From: Gnetum montanum
Lineage: Eukaryota; Streptophyta; Gnetopsida; Gnetales; Gnetaceae
DNA: 30,847 nucleotides
Direction: 5' to 3'
Assembly (NCBI GenBank): GCA_015680685.1
Contig: MNCI01019000.1
Span: forward strand, 120,547-151,393
The position numbers were made by a program, and so were the translations under genes. Below, piece after piece: positions 9,540 through 20,177 of this stretch. The notes under the pieces are model-generated. The model saw only the letters and a list, made by a program, of their open reading frames with translations, was not told the DNA's origin and did no database searches. Numbering within the stretch: the first letter of the stretch is position 1; every line of letters begins with the position of its first letter.

Positions 9540-10379
9540 TGATGAGTGGCGAGGTATCACTATGCTCAACCATATGAATACAAGCGTTCACGAGTGATAT
9601 TTTCAAACTTCAAGGACTAAGTGCTTATGCACCTTCATAGAACAAGGATGGGTCAGGTGATCATTGTCTTCCCAAGCTTACTTGTATGGCATGATTGTAT
9701 GGTTAAGTAAACTTAAGGTATGTGATTTTTATGCTTTTTATGTTTTATGTTCCTGGTGCTTAAAATTGAGAAATGAAATAATTAAATAACTAATTTTATT
9801 TAACTAATCAACTAGGCTCTAACTAGTCCTAACACCAGCATCCGTTCCCACTCTTTGTACACATCCTGAACTAGTGTAACACTACTGGGATTACCAAACG
9901 CTAGTTGTTACTAGGTTATGAAGTGTTCGACGTGTGCTCGAAGTGGTTGTACTGAGTGTACTTACTTGTTGAAAATTAACAAATCAATAAAAATAACCAA
10001 TTAGCCATGAAAGCATTAAATAACTGTAAATAACATTAAATGCAATAAATAAGCTATTCTGAATGTTGCAAGGTTCATCACAAAGTTAATCCTTATTTCC
10101 AAACACAATGTGTGCTCAGGTACATAATTCTCGAATAAAGATCCATTCACTTTATGACTTCTACTGCGGACACTCATAAATAGTTCTAACTCTAGAAAGG
10201 GAAAACTGTAAGGGCTTGGGTAAAAGACTAAGAAAACTAACTACCTCCTTGCCAAACTAAGTGCACTCACCTCTTATTTATAGGTGATGAGGTAGGTTCT
10301 GACATTGGATGTTCGATATCACTTGGTAGGCTTCGATATCACAGACCTAATATCATGGTCCCGATATCACAGCTCATCA
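9540..10379 (-). repeat. 3' LTR of element C (840 bp)
   Basis: It starts TGATGAGTGG and ends CTCATCA on the plus strand and aligns along its whole length with 18624-19463. The minus-strand TATA box lies at 10273-10282 and GATATC-type U3 repeats at about 10310-10372. The neighbouring bases at 10380 onward are a polypurine tract on the minus strand, which identifies this copy as the 3' LTR. Confidence 0.95.
10310..10372 (-). repeat. GATATC-type repeats in U3 of element C
   Basis: Four to five imperfect copies of a (C/T)CGATATCAC unit. The same array is at about 19393-19456 in the other LTR, and a shorter version is in the LTR of A. It sits just upstream of the TATA box in transcript orientation, where promoter elements of the LTR are expected. 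Confidence 0.65.
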
Positions 10380-10394
10380 TACCCCCACGACTAA
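10380..10394 (-). promoter_or_regulatory. Polypurine tract of element C
   Basis: Minus strand TTAGTCGTGGGGGTA ends directly at the 3' LTR, the required position for the plus-strand primer of reverse transcription. An exact 14-base copy of most of it is at 10953-10966. Confidence 0.75.
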
Positions 10395-12254
10395 ATGAAA
10401 GCTTGTCCTCGAGTTCCTTACAAAATATTGGGAAGGTATGGGATTATTGATTGGATGAAAATCTGATAGTGACATGGAATGATAGACTCAAAGTGCCCAG
10501 TGAATAGATCAACAAACATATTATAACATTGGTATTCATACCCATTGTGGTGAACACTATACATAGATGACATCCAGACCATCATTTGATAGCTTGGAAA
10601 GAGAGAGAGAAAAGAAAATGAGGCACATTGCTATCGATGTCAAGACTGTGCACACCGTTGTTCATCCATGACCATATGATGTGTGTTCCTTGCATAACTG
10701 CTTCAGCTCTCATCCGTCTTGAGTGCTCCCTCCTATCCCAGTCCATTGTTCGTGTAATCACCATTTGCACACACAACACAATCATGAATTAACAAGGATA
10801 AATAAGATATGATGTAGTTGATACCTTGCCTTAATATGAAGCACATTGACTAGGTTGTGGGTATGGTGGATACTGTGTTAGAGGTTTATAACTGATGACT
10901 ACCCAAGGTGTAGGGGTGAGATAAGTAATGGAATGGAAAAATTTGTAACAGGACCCCCACGACTAAGAGTGAACCTTTGGTAGTAATAGGGTGAAAAAAT
11001 TAAAGAATAAGAAAGATAAGAGAAATAACAATGATGAAGCCAACAAAACAAAAAAAAATGGATGTCATTGATGGGAAATGGTTGATTGCAAAATATGTTT
11101 AAGGGAAAGAATTGAACAATTGCACCAAAAAGGAATGTTAGTGGATCCTCCCCAAAGCAGGCTCATGCCCCTTATGCCCTGACAAACCCACAAACCAAAG
11201 AGTCTGTAGGCTCTAGGAATGTCATACGGAAACAATAGTTAAGAAGTCACCCACAAGAATTCACCAAAGAATAACAATGCATCAACAAAGATATGGACTA
11301 ATCATAAAACTAGCAATGAGGTGGAATATGGAAAGTGAGATAGAAAGAGAGGAGAGAATGGAATGGAATCCCAAAATTAAGGTTGTGTAAAGTCCCTTAT
11401 GTAGTATGTGGTTAAGGTGACTTAATAAAATTCTGTCCAAATCTAGATTCAAACTAACCACATTTAGTGACCTCGCATCAACACACTTGACCAATCCATC
11501 CTCCTGAAGCAACAATAATGCTTCTAACAAATCAACTACCATTCCAACAAGAAAAGAGAAGAAGGGTAGGATGCAAGAAAGGGCCTTAGTTAGAGGAAAC
11601 CTTCAAGCATGGGTAACATGTCTTTCCAGTGCCATAAGTAGTTCTTGTAGCCCATGTTACTTTATTATGTCTAAGGGGAATGCTTTGAATTCCCACTAGT
11701 TTTTTTTTTGTGAGAACCACACCATGCAAAGACTTGTTTAATTTAGAAAAATTCTTCATATATTAGTCAGTATCGGAATGGCGGAAGACTTTATGAAAAA
11801 CATCCATGTATCCAAGAGAATAGCCAACACAAATGCATCGAATCCCCATTAGGTCACATCCTTTTCCATCCATTTAAATCTTTCCTCGGTTTGAAAAACA
11901 TGAAACCACCAATTTATCAATAAGTGTACTTATAAAAAGGCATAATACATTTCCAAAACAAAGGGAGACCATAGATTTGAATGGATGAACGTAAGTCATT
12001 GTCTGTTTTATTGAAAGAAACAATATCTTAGTATCAACATTGAAAGTCAAAGGTAAAAACCAAACATTAGCAATCAACACCATTATAGTTCAACCTACCA
12101 TTGTGAGCACTTATTATGTGACGAGTCAGAATAAATCAAACAAAGAAATAGTAAAAATGTTAATGATGGTGTAAAACAAAAATAAGTAAAGATGAAGAAA
12201 TGTGTAAAACAAAAAAGGTAAAGGAAACTGAGGGCTTGGGATAGTTAGCATTAG
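10395..12254 (-). other. 3' noncoding region of element C
   Basis: Nearly 1.9 kb between integrase and the 3' LTR without a convincing gene. Minus-strand open frames at 10582-10785, 11282-11542 and 11874-12083 show no recognisable domain. Athila-type elements can carry an envelope-like gene here, but I see no consistent frame, signal peptide or membrane segment supporting one. The block around 11140-11170 (GGATCCTCCCCAAAGCAGGCTC) is shared, inverted, with element E near 21265-21295, so it is ancestral to both. Confidence 0.55.
10953..10966 (-). repeat. Internal copy of the polypurine motif in element C
   Basis: ACCCCCACGACTAA on the plus strand is identical to 10381-10394 and lies 572 bp from it. 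On the element strand it reads TTAGTCGTGGGGGT. It could act as a second plus-strand initiation site or be a relic of an internal duplication. Confidence 0.75.
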
Positions 12255-12269
12255 TGGCCATCTCCCCCA
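12255..12269 (-). promoter_or_regulatory. G-rich polypurine-like motif just after integrase in element C
   Basis: Minus strand TGGGGGAGATGGCC. Element E has the equivalent GTGGGGGAGATGCCCC at 20162-20177. In C the motif follows the end of pol. In E it follows gag directly, so it marks the pol/3'-region boundary in this family. Confidence 0.5.
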
Positions 12270-13480
12270 TGATTGAGTTGAAAGGAAGAGATCTAAAATA
12301 AGGAGTAGGGTTGTCCATCAATAGAGGTAGTGTTAGTATTGGCTATTTTAGGTTCATGGAAAGGTTTGGTTTGCTAGATATTGATCAATAATTTCTTATT
12401 TGGGCTTTCAAGTTTATAGATCATCATGGCCCTTGAAGGGAAAGTTTCATGAATAATATAAGGTCCTTCCCACAGTGTTTGAAATTTAGTTCATTATGGC
12501 ACATGTGTGGGATTCCAATACAGAACCTTATCTCCTAGTTGGTATTTGACTTTTCTAATCCTTAGGTCATGACATTGTTTGTTAAAGGGCTTGTGTAGTT
12601 CATTGGATGATAGGGTGACTAATCAATTTTCATCTAGCAAGTTAAGGTTCATTAACCATTCTTTCTGTGATATATTGAGGTCAAGATTAAGGTCACATGC
12701 TATAGATAGTGTACGCAGCTCAGCTTGAATAGGAAGTATTCAAAGTTTACCATACACTAACTCATAGGGAGAGTAGCCTATAGAGAGTTTCCATGTGGAG
12801 TGGTATGCCTAAAGAGCACCTTTCAATTTGGTGCTCCAATATCACCTATATTTGCTAATGGTTTGTGTCAATATTTTTGTAATTTCCCTATTGGTGACTT
12901 TGGCTTGACCATTCTCTTGAGGATGATATGGTGTAGTCAGCTTATGCTCAACTCCTAAGTGTTGCATCAACTTCCAAAAAGTTGCACCTGTAAAATGTGT
13001 ACCATTGTTAGAAATAAGTGTAGAAGGCATGCCAAACCTATTTATGATTTGTTATTGAAAAAATTGTGCAACAATAGATGATGTACAATTCATAACAGTG
13101 GCTACTTCTTCCCACTTTGTGAAATAGTCAACAGTAATAATAATGTAGGCTTTTCCATTGGACATTGGTGTAATAGGCCCCATAAAATCAATTCCCCATA
13201 TGTTGAAGGGTTCTAAGGGTTGAATCCATTGTTGCGGACCCTCCATTCTAGCAGTCATTCCCCCATCACATTGGTAGTGCTCACAAGATTGGACGAAATG
13301 ATGAGCATCCCGAAATAATGTAGGCCAATAATATCCTACAAGAAATATTTTAATGGTTATTCATCTCCCAGCATAATGACCCCCACAAGGGCCCTCATGA
13401 GCATCTTGGAGAACTCGCAATTAAAATACATTGGGAACACACCATTGGACCAAGCCATCGGAGCATACCTTATAAAGGTG
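12270..13480 (-). pseudogene. Integrase of element C (inactive)
   Basis: Read leftward from about 13480: an N-terminal zinc-binding segment in which the second Cys of the CC pair is Tyr, then the WGIDFMGPI block with the first catalytic Asp (frame 13052-13258). LISNNGTHF and PYHPQENGQAKVTNREI follow (frame 12842-13030). In a D-D35-E integrase the second Asp and the Glu should be where this copy has Asn (about 13007-13009) and Lys (about 12899-12901). Two of three catalytic residues are thus lost. The C-terminal part with a GDKVLYWNP motif extends to about 12370, with stops. The protein would have inserted the element cDNA in the nucleus. Confidence 0.85.
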
Positions 13481-13629
13481 CCCGTTGATTTTCATGAAAT
13501 ATTTGGCTCAGTGAAGAAACTCTTGTTTCTTTTTAACGTCTAGCCCTTGTGGTGTTTCTTATTTGAGGAGATAGGTAAGAATGCTACTATACCAATTTGT
13601 CTCTGTGGTTAATTAATTGTTTACTACAC

Positions 13630-14960
13630 CTACAAAGAGGAATTCATTAGGAAAGCAGTCTGAAATTAGATATTCATCCTCTTTATTGTCCCATCGTAAT
13701 CAAAATAAATGATCAGCGACAACATTCTCGGTGCCTTTACAATTGATCATTGTAAGATCGAACTCTTGTAAGATCATGAGCCATCATATAATGTGAGGAC
13801 TCACCATTGGTTTATTCATTAGGAACTGTATGCCACTATGATCCATATGTACAACTATCTTATAGCCCAATACATAGTGCCTAAATTTTTCTAGTGTAAA
13901 CACCACAGCCATTAACTCTTTTTCTATTGTGGTGTAGTTGAGCTATGCACCAGCAATACTTTGACTTGCATAGTGAATGTAATAGGGTCATTTCTAGTCA
14001 TCTAACTGTGTAAGTACGGCTCCTAAGGCAAATTTGGACACGTCAGTCATTATGTGGAATGGTCTGGACTAGTCAGAAGCTTGTAGAATAGGTGTTTCTA
14101 CAAGCTTCTGTTTAAAGGTTTGAAAAGCTAACTCACATTCCTTGGGCCATTCAAAGGGTATGTCATTCTTTGTTAATTCTACGAATGGTTTTGCGATCTT
14201 AGAAAAGTTCTCGATGAAGTGTCTATAATAACCAATATGTCCAAGGAATGATCAGATATCTTTTATAGTTTTAGGTTGACGAGTGATTCCTTGGATGACT
14301 TTAATCTTTTCGAGATCTACCATCCCTGTTTGTAAAATCTTATGCCCTAATACAAAGATTTCTTGGACCATGAAATGGCTTTTCTACCAATTGAACCTTA
14401 AATTTTTTTCAACACATTATTTCAGTACTTGTTCTAATCGGTCCAATGCTTGTTTGAAGTCCGCTCTGTAGGTGAAGAAATTGTCCATAAAGACCTCCAC
14501 ACCATTTCCTATTTGCTGCTGAAATATGCTTAGAACCAAAAGTTGAAATGTTGCTAGGGCATTGCACAAGCCAAACAACATCTGTTTATATGCAAATGTC
14601 CCCTAAGGACTTGTGAATGTAGTCTTGGCTTGGTCTTCTGGTCCTATTTGAATTTGATTGTATCCACTGTAACCATCTAGAAAACTATAGTAGTGATGCC
14701 TTGTAATGGTATGTAAGACTTGGTTGATGAATGGGAATGGAAAATGATCTTTAAATGTTGTCATGTTCAACAACCTAAAGTCTATACACATCCTCCATTT
14801 ATCCCTTTTTAGGCACAATGACTAATGGGCTAACCCATTCACTGTCAGCAATGGGGTAGATGAATCTAGCTTTTAGAAGTTGTTCAATTTCTTTTTTAAC
14901 CACTTGCTTAAGATTTGGGTTCAATCGCCTTTGAGGTTGTCATCAAGGCTTTATGGAGGG
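13630..14960 (-). pseudogene. Reverse transcriptase and RNase H of element C (inactive)
   Basis: The RT is recognisable from about 14900, with a clean stretch at 14603-14818: CIDFRLLN, DHFPFPF, YSFLDGYSGYNQI and DQAKTTF motifs. FGLCNALATFQ and GVEVFMDNF come next. The family active site FMDD is FMDN here (about 14480). RNase H follows at about 13750-14080, with TDVSKFALGAVL, NYTTIEKEL and HMDHS segments. Several in-frame stops interrupt both domains. The RT wording (KDHFPLPF, FMDDF) is typical of Athila-like gypsy elements. Confidence 0.87.
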
Positions 14961-15279
14961 GTAACTGTAAATTCTAGGTTGGCATATCCTAGGATCTATT
15001 CCAGTTAATTCGGATATGACCAAGCAAAGGCTTTCGACCAATTATTTACCATTTTCAACAATTTTTCTTTTTGTTGAGGAGCGAGCTTAGCATTAATGAC
15101 TACTAGTTTTCCATTCTTGAGAAATGTATATTCCATATTGGTGGGCAATAGTTTTAACTCAAAGGGATCTTACTTAAACTTGTCAGGGATTTCTAACTTT
15201 TCTTAGTTGATATTTTTTATGTTAGGACTTGGAAGTTGGCAATGGACTTGCTTTAATGTATCTATGTTATCGATGTAGG

Positions 15280-16110
15280 TGCAAGTCAAGCTCTCAGTTG
15301 GTTCCATGCATATAGTTGAATTACTTTCTTGGTTAGCTATTAGTCATTGGGTGCCTTCCTTTCTTATGGATGCTACATATAAGCATCTTTGTATGTTAGT
15401 TATTTGTGCACATTGGTTGCATGCAAGAAATGTTAAACATTGTACAAACCAGGACTTCTGCATGAAGTTGCACCCTGTGTCATTGTATGTGATGCATGGA
15501 ACTTTCTTCTTTTCAATCTTTCCAAACGTATTTTCTTTCAATATTTCTAGGGAAAGATCATGTATTCCTAGGCACACATTAATTATGCTTAGCCATGCTC
15601 CTCCCATAATGATTGGGAAGTTCCCCTTACAGTTGTTAACTTGAATCACTAGGAAATTGGCTAGATATGACCACCCAAAAATAGTGGTAACAATGTCCTC
15701 CACTAGTCCTAGTGGGACAGTGATAGACTGGTCGGCCAACTCTAAACGAATGTTACTCTTTTTAAGTGGAGGTAGGTTCTAGGCTTTGTACATTTCTTGG
15801 GAGATTAAGTTAACACCAGAAACTGAATTCAAAAGAGCTTTACAAGGCTTGTTCCCAATGATTTACAAATATATAAGAGGACTTCTAGGATTAGAGAATT
15901 TCCTAAGAAGATGGCCAGCTTTAATCCAATTGGTGATGGCATGAGTCAACATGACCATGTGTGTTGGGTGTAGTTTTTGGTTCAAAGGAAGCTTCAAAGA
16001 CTTGAATAATGGTGAGGCCTTTGGAGAATTAGCCGCTTGTGGTTGTAAGGGGTTGGTTGGACTATTGGTTCTAAAGAAAGGTTTCTTCTTTGTGCAGTTG
16101 TCCAAACCAA
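15280..16110 (-). pseudogene. Aspartic protease region of element C (inactive)
   Basis: The linker with KKKPFFRTN lies at 15863-16105. The active-site loop follows near 15810-15840 and reads LLNSVSGVNLIS, so both Asp and Gly of the DSG triplet are altered. The main open stretch is 15344-15739, with PLGLVEDIVTTIFGWSY and FPIIMGGAWLSIIN. It ends in the linker towards RT. D has DSG at the matching position. Confidence 0.82.
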
Positions 16111-18484
16111 CAATAGGTTGAGGATTGATAGCCCTTGTAGCATTACAGTGCTGCAGCTAGGTAGGAAGCTCACCCTACATAGTTGGAGTAGACGGTAATG
16201 GATCTAAGGATGGAAGAGGTGTAGTTGGATGAGAAGGATAATATGTTGGTGGAACATCACCCCTAGGGAAAGAAGTTCTATAGTATTCATGGGTTTGGTA
16301 GTGAGGATAGAGGAGCGACGTTACTAGTAGAGTTACGTGGAGAGATCCGCTACTGCATGTAGTATCCATACAGGTTAGGTTGACAGTAAGGGTATTATTG
16401 TTGTGGTGATGAAATTCCCCATGATTATGGGTGTTTCCACTATTGATACTATTCATTTGATTGTGGTGGAGCTCCACTTAGATAATACGTCAAAGGTTGG
16501 TAGAATTACCTTGGTTTACCTTGAGGATAAGGTAACTTTTGGGGTGTTTTTCATCTATTCAATTGTGGGTTTAGTGCATACACCCCAGACTCCTATAGAT
16601 GTGAGACTACTGGGCAACATCCCTTAGGATGGTCATATTGGCATATCTCACATCCACCATCATTGTCTGTGTCTGAATCCATAACCTCTTCAATGATGGA
16701 AACTTTATCCTTACCTTTGTTATGTGCATATTCAGCTTCCTTCTTTTTTCTCCTCTCTCAGTCACTACTTTACTCTCTAGACTCCTCTACTATTTTTAGA
16801 ACGATTTAAAATTTATCATCTAGGGAGTTCCACATTTGATCTACCTTTGTTGATACTTCCAATGCAAATTTTTGAATGGGTAAAGTTTTCCTATTCACCA
16901 TCTCTTCAAGTAGTGACTCTTCTTCATCTTCACAAAATCTAAGTTCCTTCTTTCAGAGGGAAGTATCTCTGTTCTATTCCTCCACACTTTCTCTTTTCCT
17001 TAACTCATCTTTCTTCTTGGCAACTTGCTCCAACAATCTCTATACTTGATGGGCTCTAAGCTCGAATAGTCTTCCTTGGGCATAAGTCCCAAGGGTTCTT
17101 CGTGTTTCGTACCTAAGCCCATCTACAAGATGGCGTAGTTGTTTCCTCTATGAGTAACCATGGCCAGGGCAATGATGTAATAATCCATAATATTGGCCCA
17201 TGACAACATCCAAGGGTTCGTGTCCTCATTTCCATCCTTGGATTTTCTTACGTAGTTTGAACACTCGAGAGTACGTCTAATACTTATCATTGAATAGCTC
17301 TAGCATAGTACTCTATTGATGAATGGATTCCAGGTCTAAGGATTGGTACCAATTTTCTTCTTCTTTGATTAATGTCCATGGAAACAACTTGAGTTTTTGC
17401 CAGTATTTTTCTATGTTTTGTAAGGCACATGCATCATGAAATGCTTGTAGATGGTTTTGAGGATCAACGTTGTATCACCCTTCAAATTGTGGGATGTTGT
17501 TCATGTCTAGTCTTTTGATCCTACTATCTCTTTGGTGCCTTGTTGGGATTCTAACGGTCTCTGTTATATCTAACATACTTTGGGTGACGAGTAGGGGTTC
17601 ATCATGATTGTACTGTCTATGGTATCTATGATGCCTATGCTGTTCCCTACTCTCCCTTCTTTCATGATGTGTTTCTCTAGAATTCCCTTGTCCCTTTTCT
17701 TGACTGTTTTGTCTATGATCTCTATTTCACCTATTGTTATCCTTAGGGTCTTTTCCTTTGCGACTATGTTCCGATCCTGAAGGAGAGGGTGAAGGAGATG
17801 ATGAAGGTGAAGAGGAAGGAGGATTGTCATCATGATGGTCCCTGCTACCCTCTCTTCAATGGTTGCGACCTCAGTTGCGATTACAATTAGAATGTCCATC
17901 TTTATCATGCATTCGTGTTCCTTTTTTGGACCCTTTGTGTCTGCTAGTATTAGAACCTAGGTTATGGATAGTTGAGTGAAGGTTCTAATACACAACCCCT
18001 TGATCAAAGTCAACAGGAGGAACATTGTTTTGTGGAAAACCTCCTAAGGTAGGTTCACCATCCTCATTTTCACTTAGGACATATGGGATGTCTTGAGACC
18101 ACTTCCCCTTCATAGATTTGTAATGTCTCTCCTGTTGTAGGTCCCTTTGATGTTGTGCCTCCATAGGTCAATACTCTCTTGAGTCATGTTCATGCATAAC
18201 GTATTCTGTCTGTAAGTGTTGCATGCCAATTTGTGTGAGAGCATGAAGAAGCATGCTTGGGATTGAGCGATTGGAAGGTAAACTATGTTACCTTCTAAAT
18301 CACGCCAACGTAGTTGTTCATCCTGGTGAAGGATAAAGGTAAAGTCTAGTATATACTCATTAGGATGAGCATATACCAAGTAAAATTGTTGGGGCACTGG
18401 TGGGTCATCATGTGTACTCTACCTCTGATTGTTCATGATGTCAAACTTAGGCGATGAAACACTTTTGTAAGAAGAAGGAGACAT
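16111..18484 (-). pseudogene. gag: gag of element C (degraded)
   Basis: Start ATG at 18484 (MSPSSYKS), matching D's MSPSSYES. The N-terminal domain with HPNEYILDFTFILHQDEQ is at 18230-18397. The Ser/charged linker is at about 17700-17960, the capsid core at about 17200-17420 and a coiled charged tail at about 16750-17050. An unusual zinc knuckle CEICQYDHPKGCC is at 16614-16652. A Pro/His/Ser-rich linker spans about 16175-16480. Many frameshifts and stops are present. This is the only gag in the window that keeps every domain in order. Confidence 0.82.
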
Positions 18485-18605
18485 GATTAATTATTCAGTG
18501 TGCACTACTTTTCTCTTTTCGATGATTGTGGGGTCACTAACACTAAGGGTTCGTTTCAACGATGGAAAGATTCCTAAGTTCTAATTAGTGCACAAACAAC
18601 AAAGC

Positions 18606-18622
18606 CCCCGACAATGGCGCCA
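18606..18622 (-). promoter_or_regulatory. Primer binding site of element C (tRNA-Asp type)
   Basis: Minus strand TGGCGCCATTGTCGGGG, one base inside the 5' LTR. It differs from the tRNA-Asp complement by one G-to-A and one C-to-T. Confidence 0.9.
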
Positions 18623-18623
18623 A

Positions 18624-19463
18624 TGATGAGCGGTGAGGTACCCCTACGCTCAACCATATGAATACAAGCATTCACACACGATCTGGTCAAACTCTAAGGA
18701 CTAAGTGCTTATGCACCTTCATAGAACAAGGATGGGTTAGGCAATCATTGTCTTCCTACGCTTACTTGTATGGCCCGATTGTATGGTTAAGTAAACTTGA
18801 GGTATGTGATTTTTATGTTTTTTATGTTTTATGTTCCTGGTGCTTAAAATGAAGAAGTGAAATAATTAAGTAACTAATTTAATTTAACTAATCAACTAGG
18901 CTCTAACTAGTCCTAACACCAGCATCCGTTCCCACACTCTGTACACATCCTGAACTGGTGTAACACTACTAGGACTCAAAAACACTAGTCGTTACTAGGT
19001 TATGAAGTGTTCCACATATGCTTGAAGTGGTTGTACTGAGTGTGCTTACTTGTTGAAAATTAACAAATCACTAAAAATAACTAATTAACTATGAAAGCAT
19101 TAAATAACTATAAATAACATTAAATGCAATAAATAAGCTATTCTGAATGTTGCAAGGTTCATCACAAGGTTCGTCTTTATTTCCGGACATAAGGTGTATT
19201 CAGGTACACAATGCTCGAATAAAGATCTGTTCACTTTATGACTCCTACTGTGGACACTCAGAAATGATTCTAACTCTGGAAAGGAAAAACTACAAGAGTT
19301 TGGGTAAGGGACTAAGAAAACTAACTACCTCCTTGCCAAACAAAGTGCGCCCACCTCTTATTTATACGTGATGAGATAGGTTCCAACATTGGATTTCTAA
19401 TATCACTTGGCAGGCTCCGATATTGCAGACCTGATATTGTGGATCTGATATCATGGCTCATCA
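18624..19463 (-). repeat. 5' LTR of element C (840 bp)
   Basis: Same length, ends and internal blocks as 9540-10379. Minus-strand TATA box at 19357-19366. The AATAAAG motif near 19175-19181 would mark the end of R. The primer site abuts the inner end, which makes this the 5' LTR. Target duplication TTCCT follows at 19464-19468. Confidence 0.95.
19357..19366 (-). promoter_or_regulatory. TATA box of element C 5' LTR
   Basis: Minus strand TATAAATAAG about 100 bp from the LTR start, conserved in the 3' LTR (10273-10282) and in the LTR of A (2807-2816). Likely core promoter of the element. Confidence 0.65.
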
Positions 19464-19468
19464 TTCCT
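19464..19468 (+). repeat. Target site duplication of element C, right copy
   Basis: TTCCT, identical to 9535-9539, immediately outside the 5' LTR. Confidence 0.92.
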
Positions 19469-19699
19469 CTACCTTGAATCACTACTACCACTCTTCCAAA
19501 TATCATCAACTAGAAACATCTTCTATGAGATCACCACCTCACACCTCTTACCCTCTATCATATTCTCAAAATTCTCATACACAGCTCAATCACATGTCAC
19601 AGCCGGCAACATAGGAAGGTTCAACATCATAACATCAATAAAAGAATGCCACTTGTGTTGCAAACATATATAGAAATGATAATGCTAGTAGATCTCCAC

Positions 19700-20158
19700 C
19701 ACAATCTTAGAAATGTCCTTTCTTTAGAATAGTTCCCACACATAATCACAACACTCATGGAGCTACTAACTCATCCAAACCAACACAATGCCTATCAAGT
19801 GCAACATCCTTCCTCTCACAACCAATGTCCTCCAATTCTATGCAAAGGCCAACATCCATCATTACTCCAACACTTGATAGAAATGATGAACCTAGCACTG
19901 TGGAGAAATAGAAGAATCCATGCATCACTAATCATGATAAAGGATGCAATCACAGGCTAGACATTGACAAAGTTAACACAACTCTTATTCTGATCCATTG
20001 TATGTTTCAAAACCAAGTGTGTGAGAAACAACTTGTCTACGTAGCTGTCACTAAACTAAAAGACACCTAGATGCTTAAAAATGAAAGTCTAACACCATTT
20101 CACAAATGCATGGAGCTTGCCTACCCATTCATTAATTCTTATCATGGTCAAAACCTTA
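19700..20158 (+). pseudogene. gag 3' end / unassigned coding relic of element E
   Basis: A broken plus-strand frame passes through the CPFFR motif, a Ser/Thr/Pro/Gln-rich part and a segment with NPCITNHDKGCN. It then reaches NLSCGGDAPS, where the polypurine motif is read through. The open frame 19757-19960 is in another phase and is not itself recognisable. No protease DSG or RT motif occurs. The stretch may be the fused remnant of gag and the region after pol. Confidence 0.4.
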
Positions 20159-20161
20159 GTT

Positions 20162-20177
20162 GTGGGGGAGATGCCCC
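20162..20177 (+). promoter_or_regulatory. G-rich polypurine-like motif of element E
   Basis: GTGGGGGAGATGCCCC matches the motif just after integrase in C (12255-12269). It marks the start of the 3' noncoding region. Confidence 0.5.

Larger units (their letters stand above)
9540..19463 (-). mobile_element. Element C: full-length Ty3/gypsy retrotransposon (9.9 kb) inserted in element E
   Basis: Complete by structure. It has two 840-bp LTRs (9540-10379 and 18624-19463) with TGATGAG/CTCATCA ends, a tRNA-Asp primer site, and gag, protease, RT, RNase H and integrase in that order. A 2-kb 3' noncoding region and a terminal polypurine tract complete it, flanked by the perfect TTCCT duplication. All reading frames are broken. 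The LTRs differ at very roughly one base in ten by eye, more in U3, so this is an old insertion. Integrase after RT and the tRNA-Asp primer place it in Ty3/gypsy, Athila/Tat-like. Confidence 0.95.

Noticed and set aside
9540-10379. Solo LTR interpretation
   Set aside because: The target duplication TTCCT is not on both sides of this LTR alone but flanks the 9.9-kb unit 9540-19463, and a polypurine tract adjoins the inner end.
11700-11710. Short T runs (also near 9513-9522 and 20220-20290) as poly(A) tails of retroposons
   Set aside because: They are short, without adjacent LINE/SINE sequence or target duplications, and lie inside gypsy noncoding regions.
10395-12083. Possible envelope-like gene in the 3' region of C (frames 11282-11542 and 11874-12083)
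   Set aside because: No consistent frame, signal peptide, membrane segment or recognisable motif. The frames are short and isolated in a region with many stops.
15279-15644. Plus-strand 121-codon frame
   Set aside because: It is the antisense shadow of C's protease; the minus-strand reading has the family motifs.
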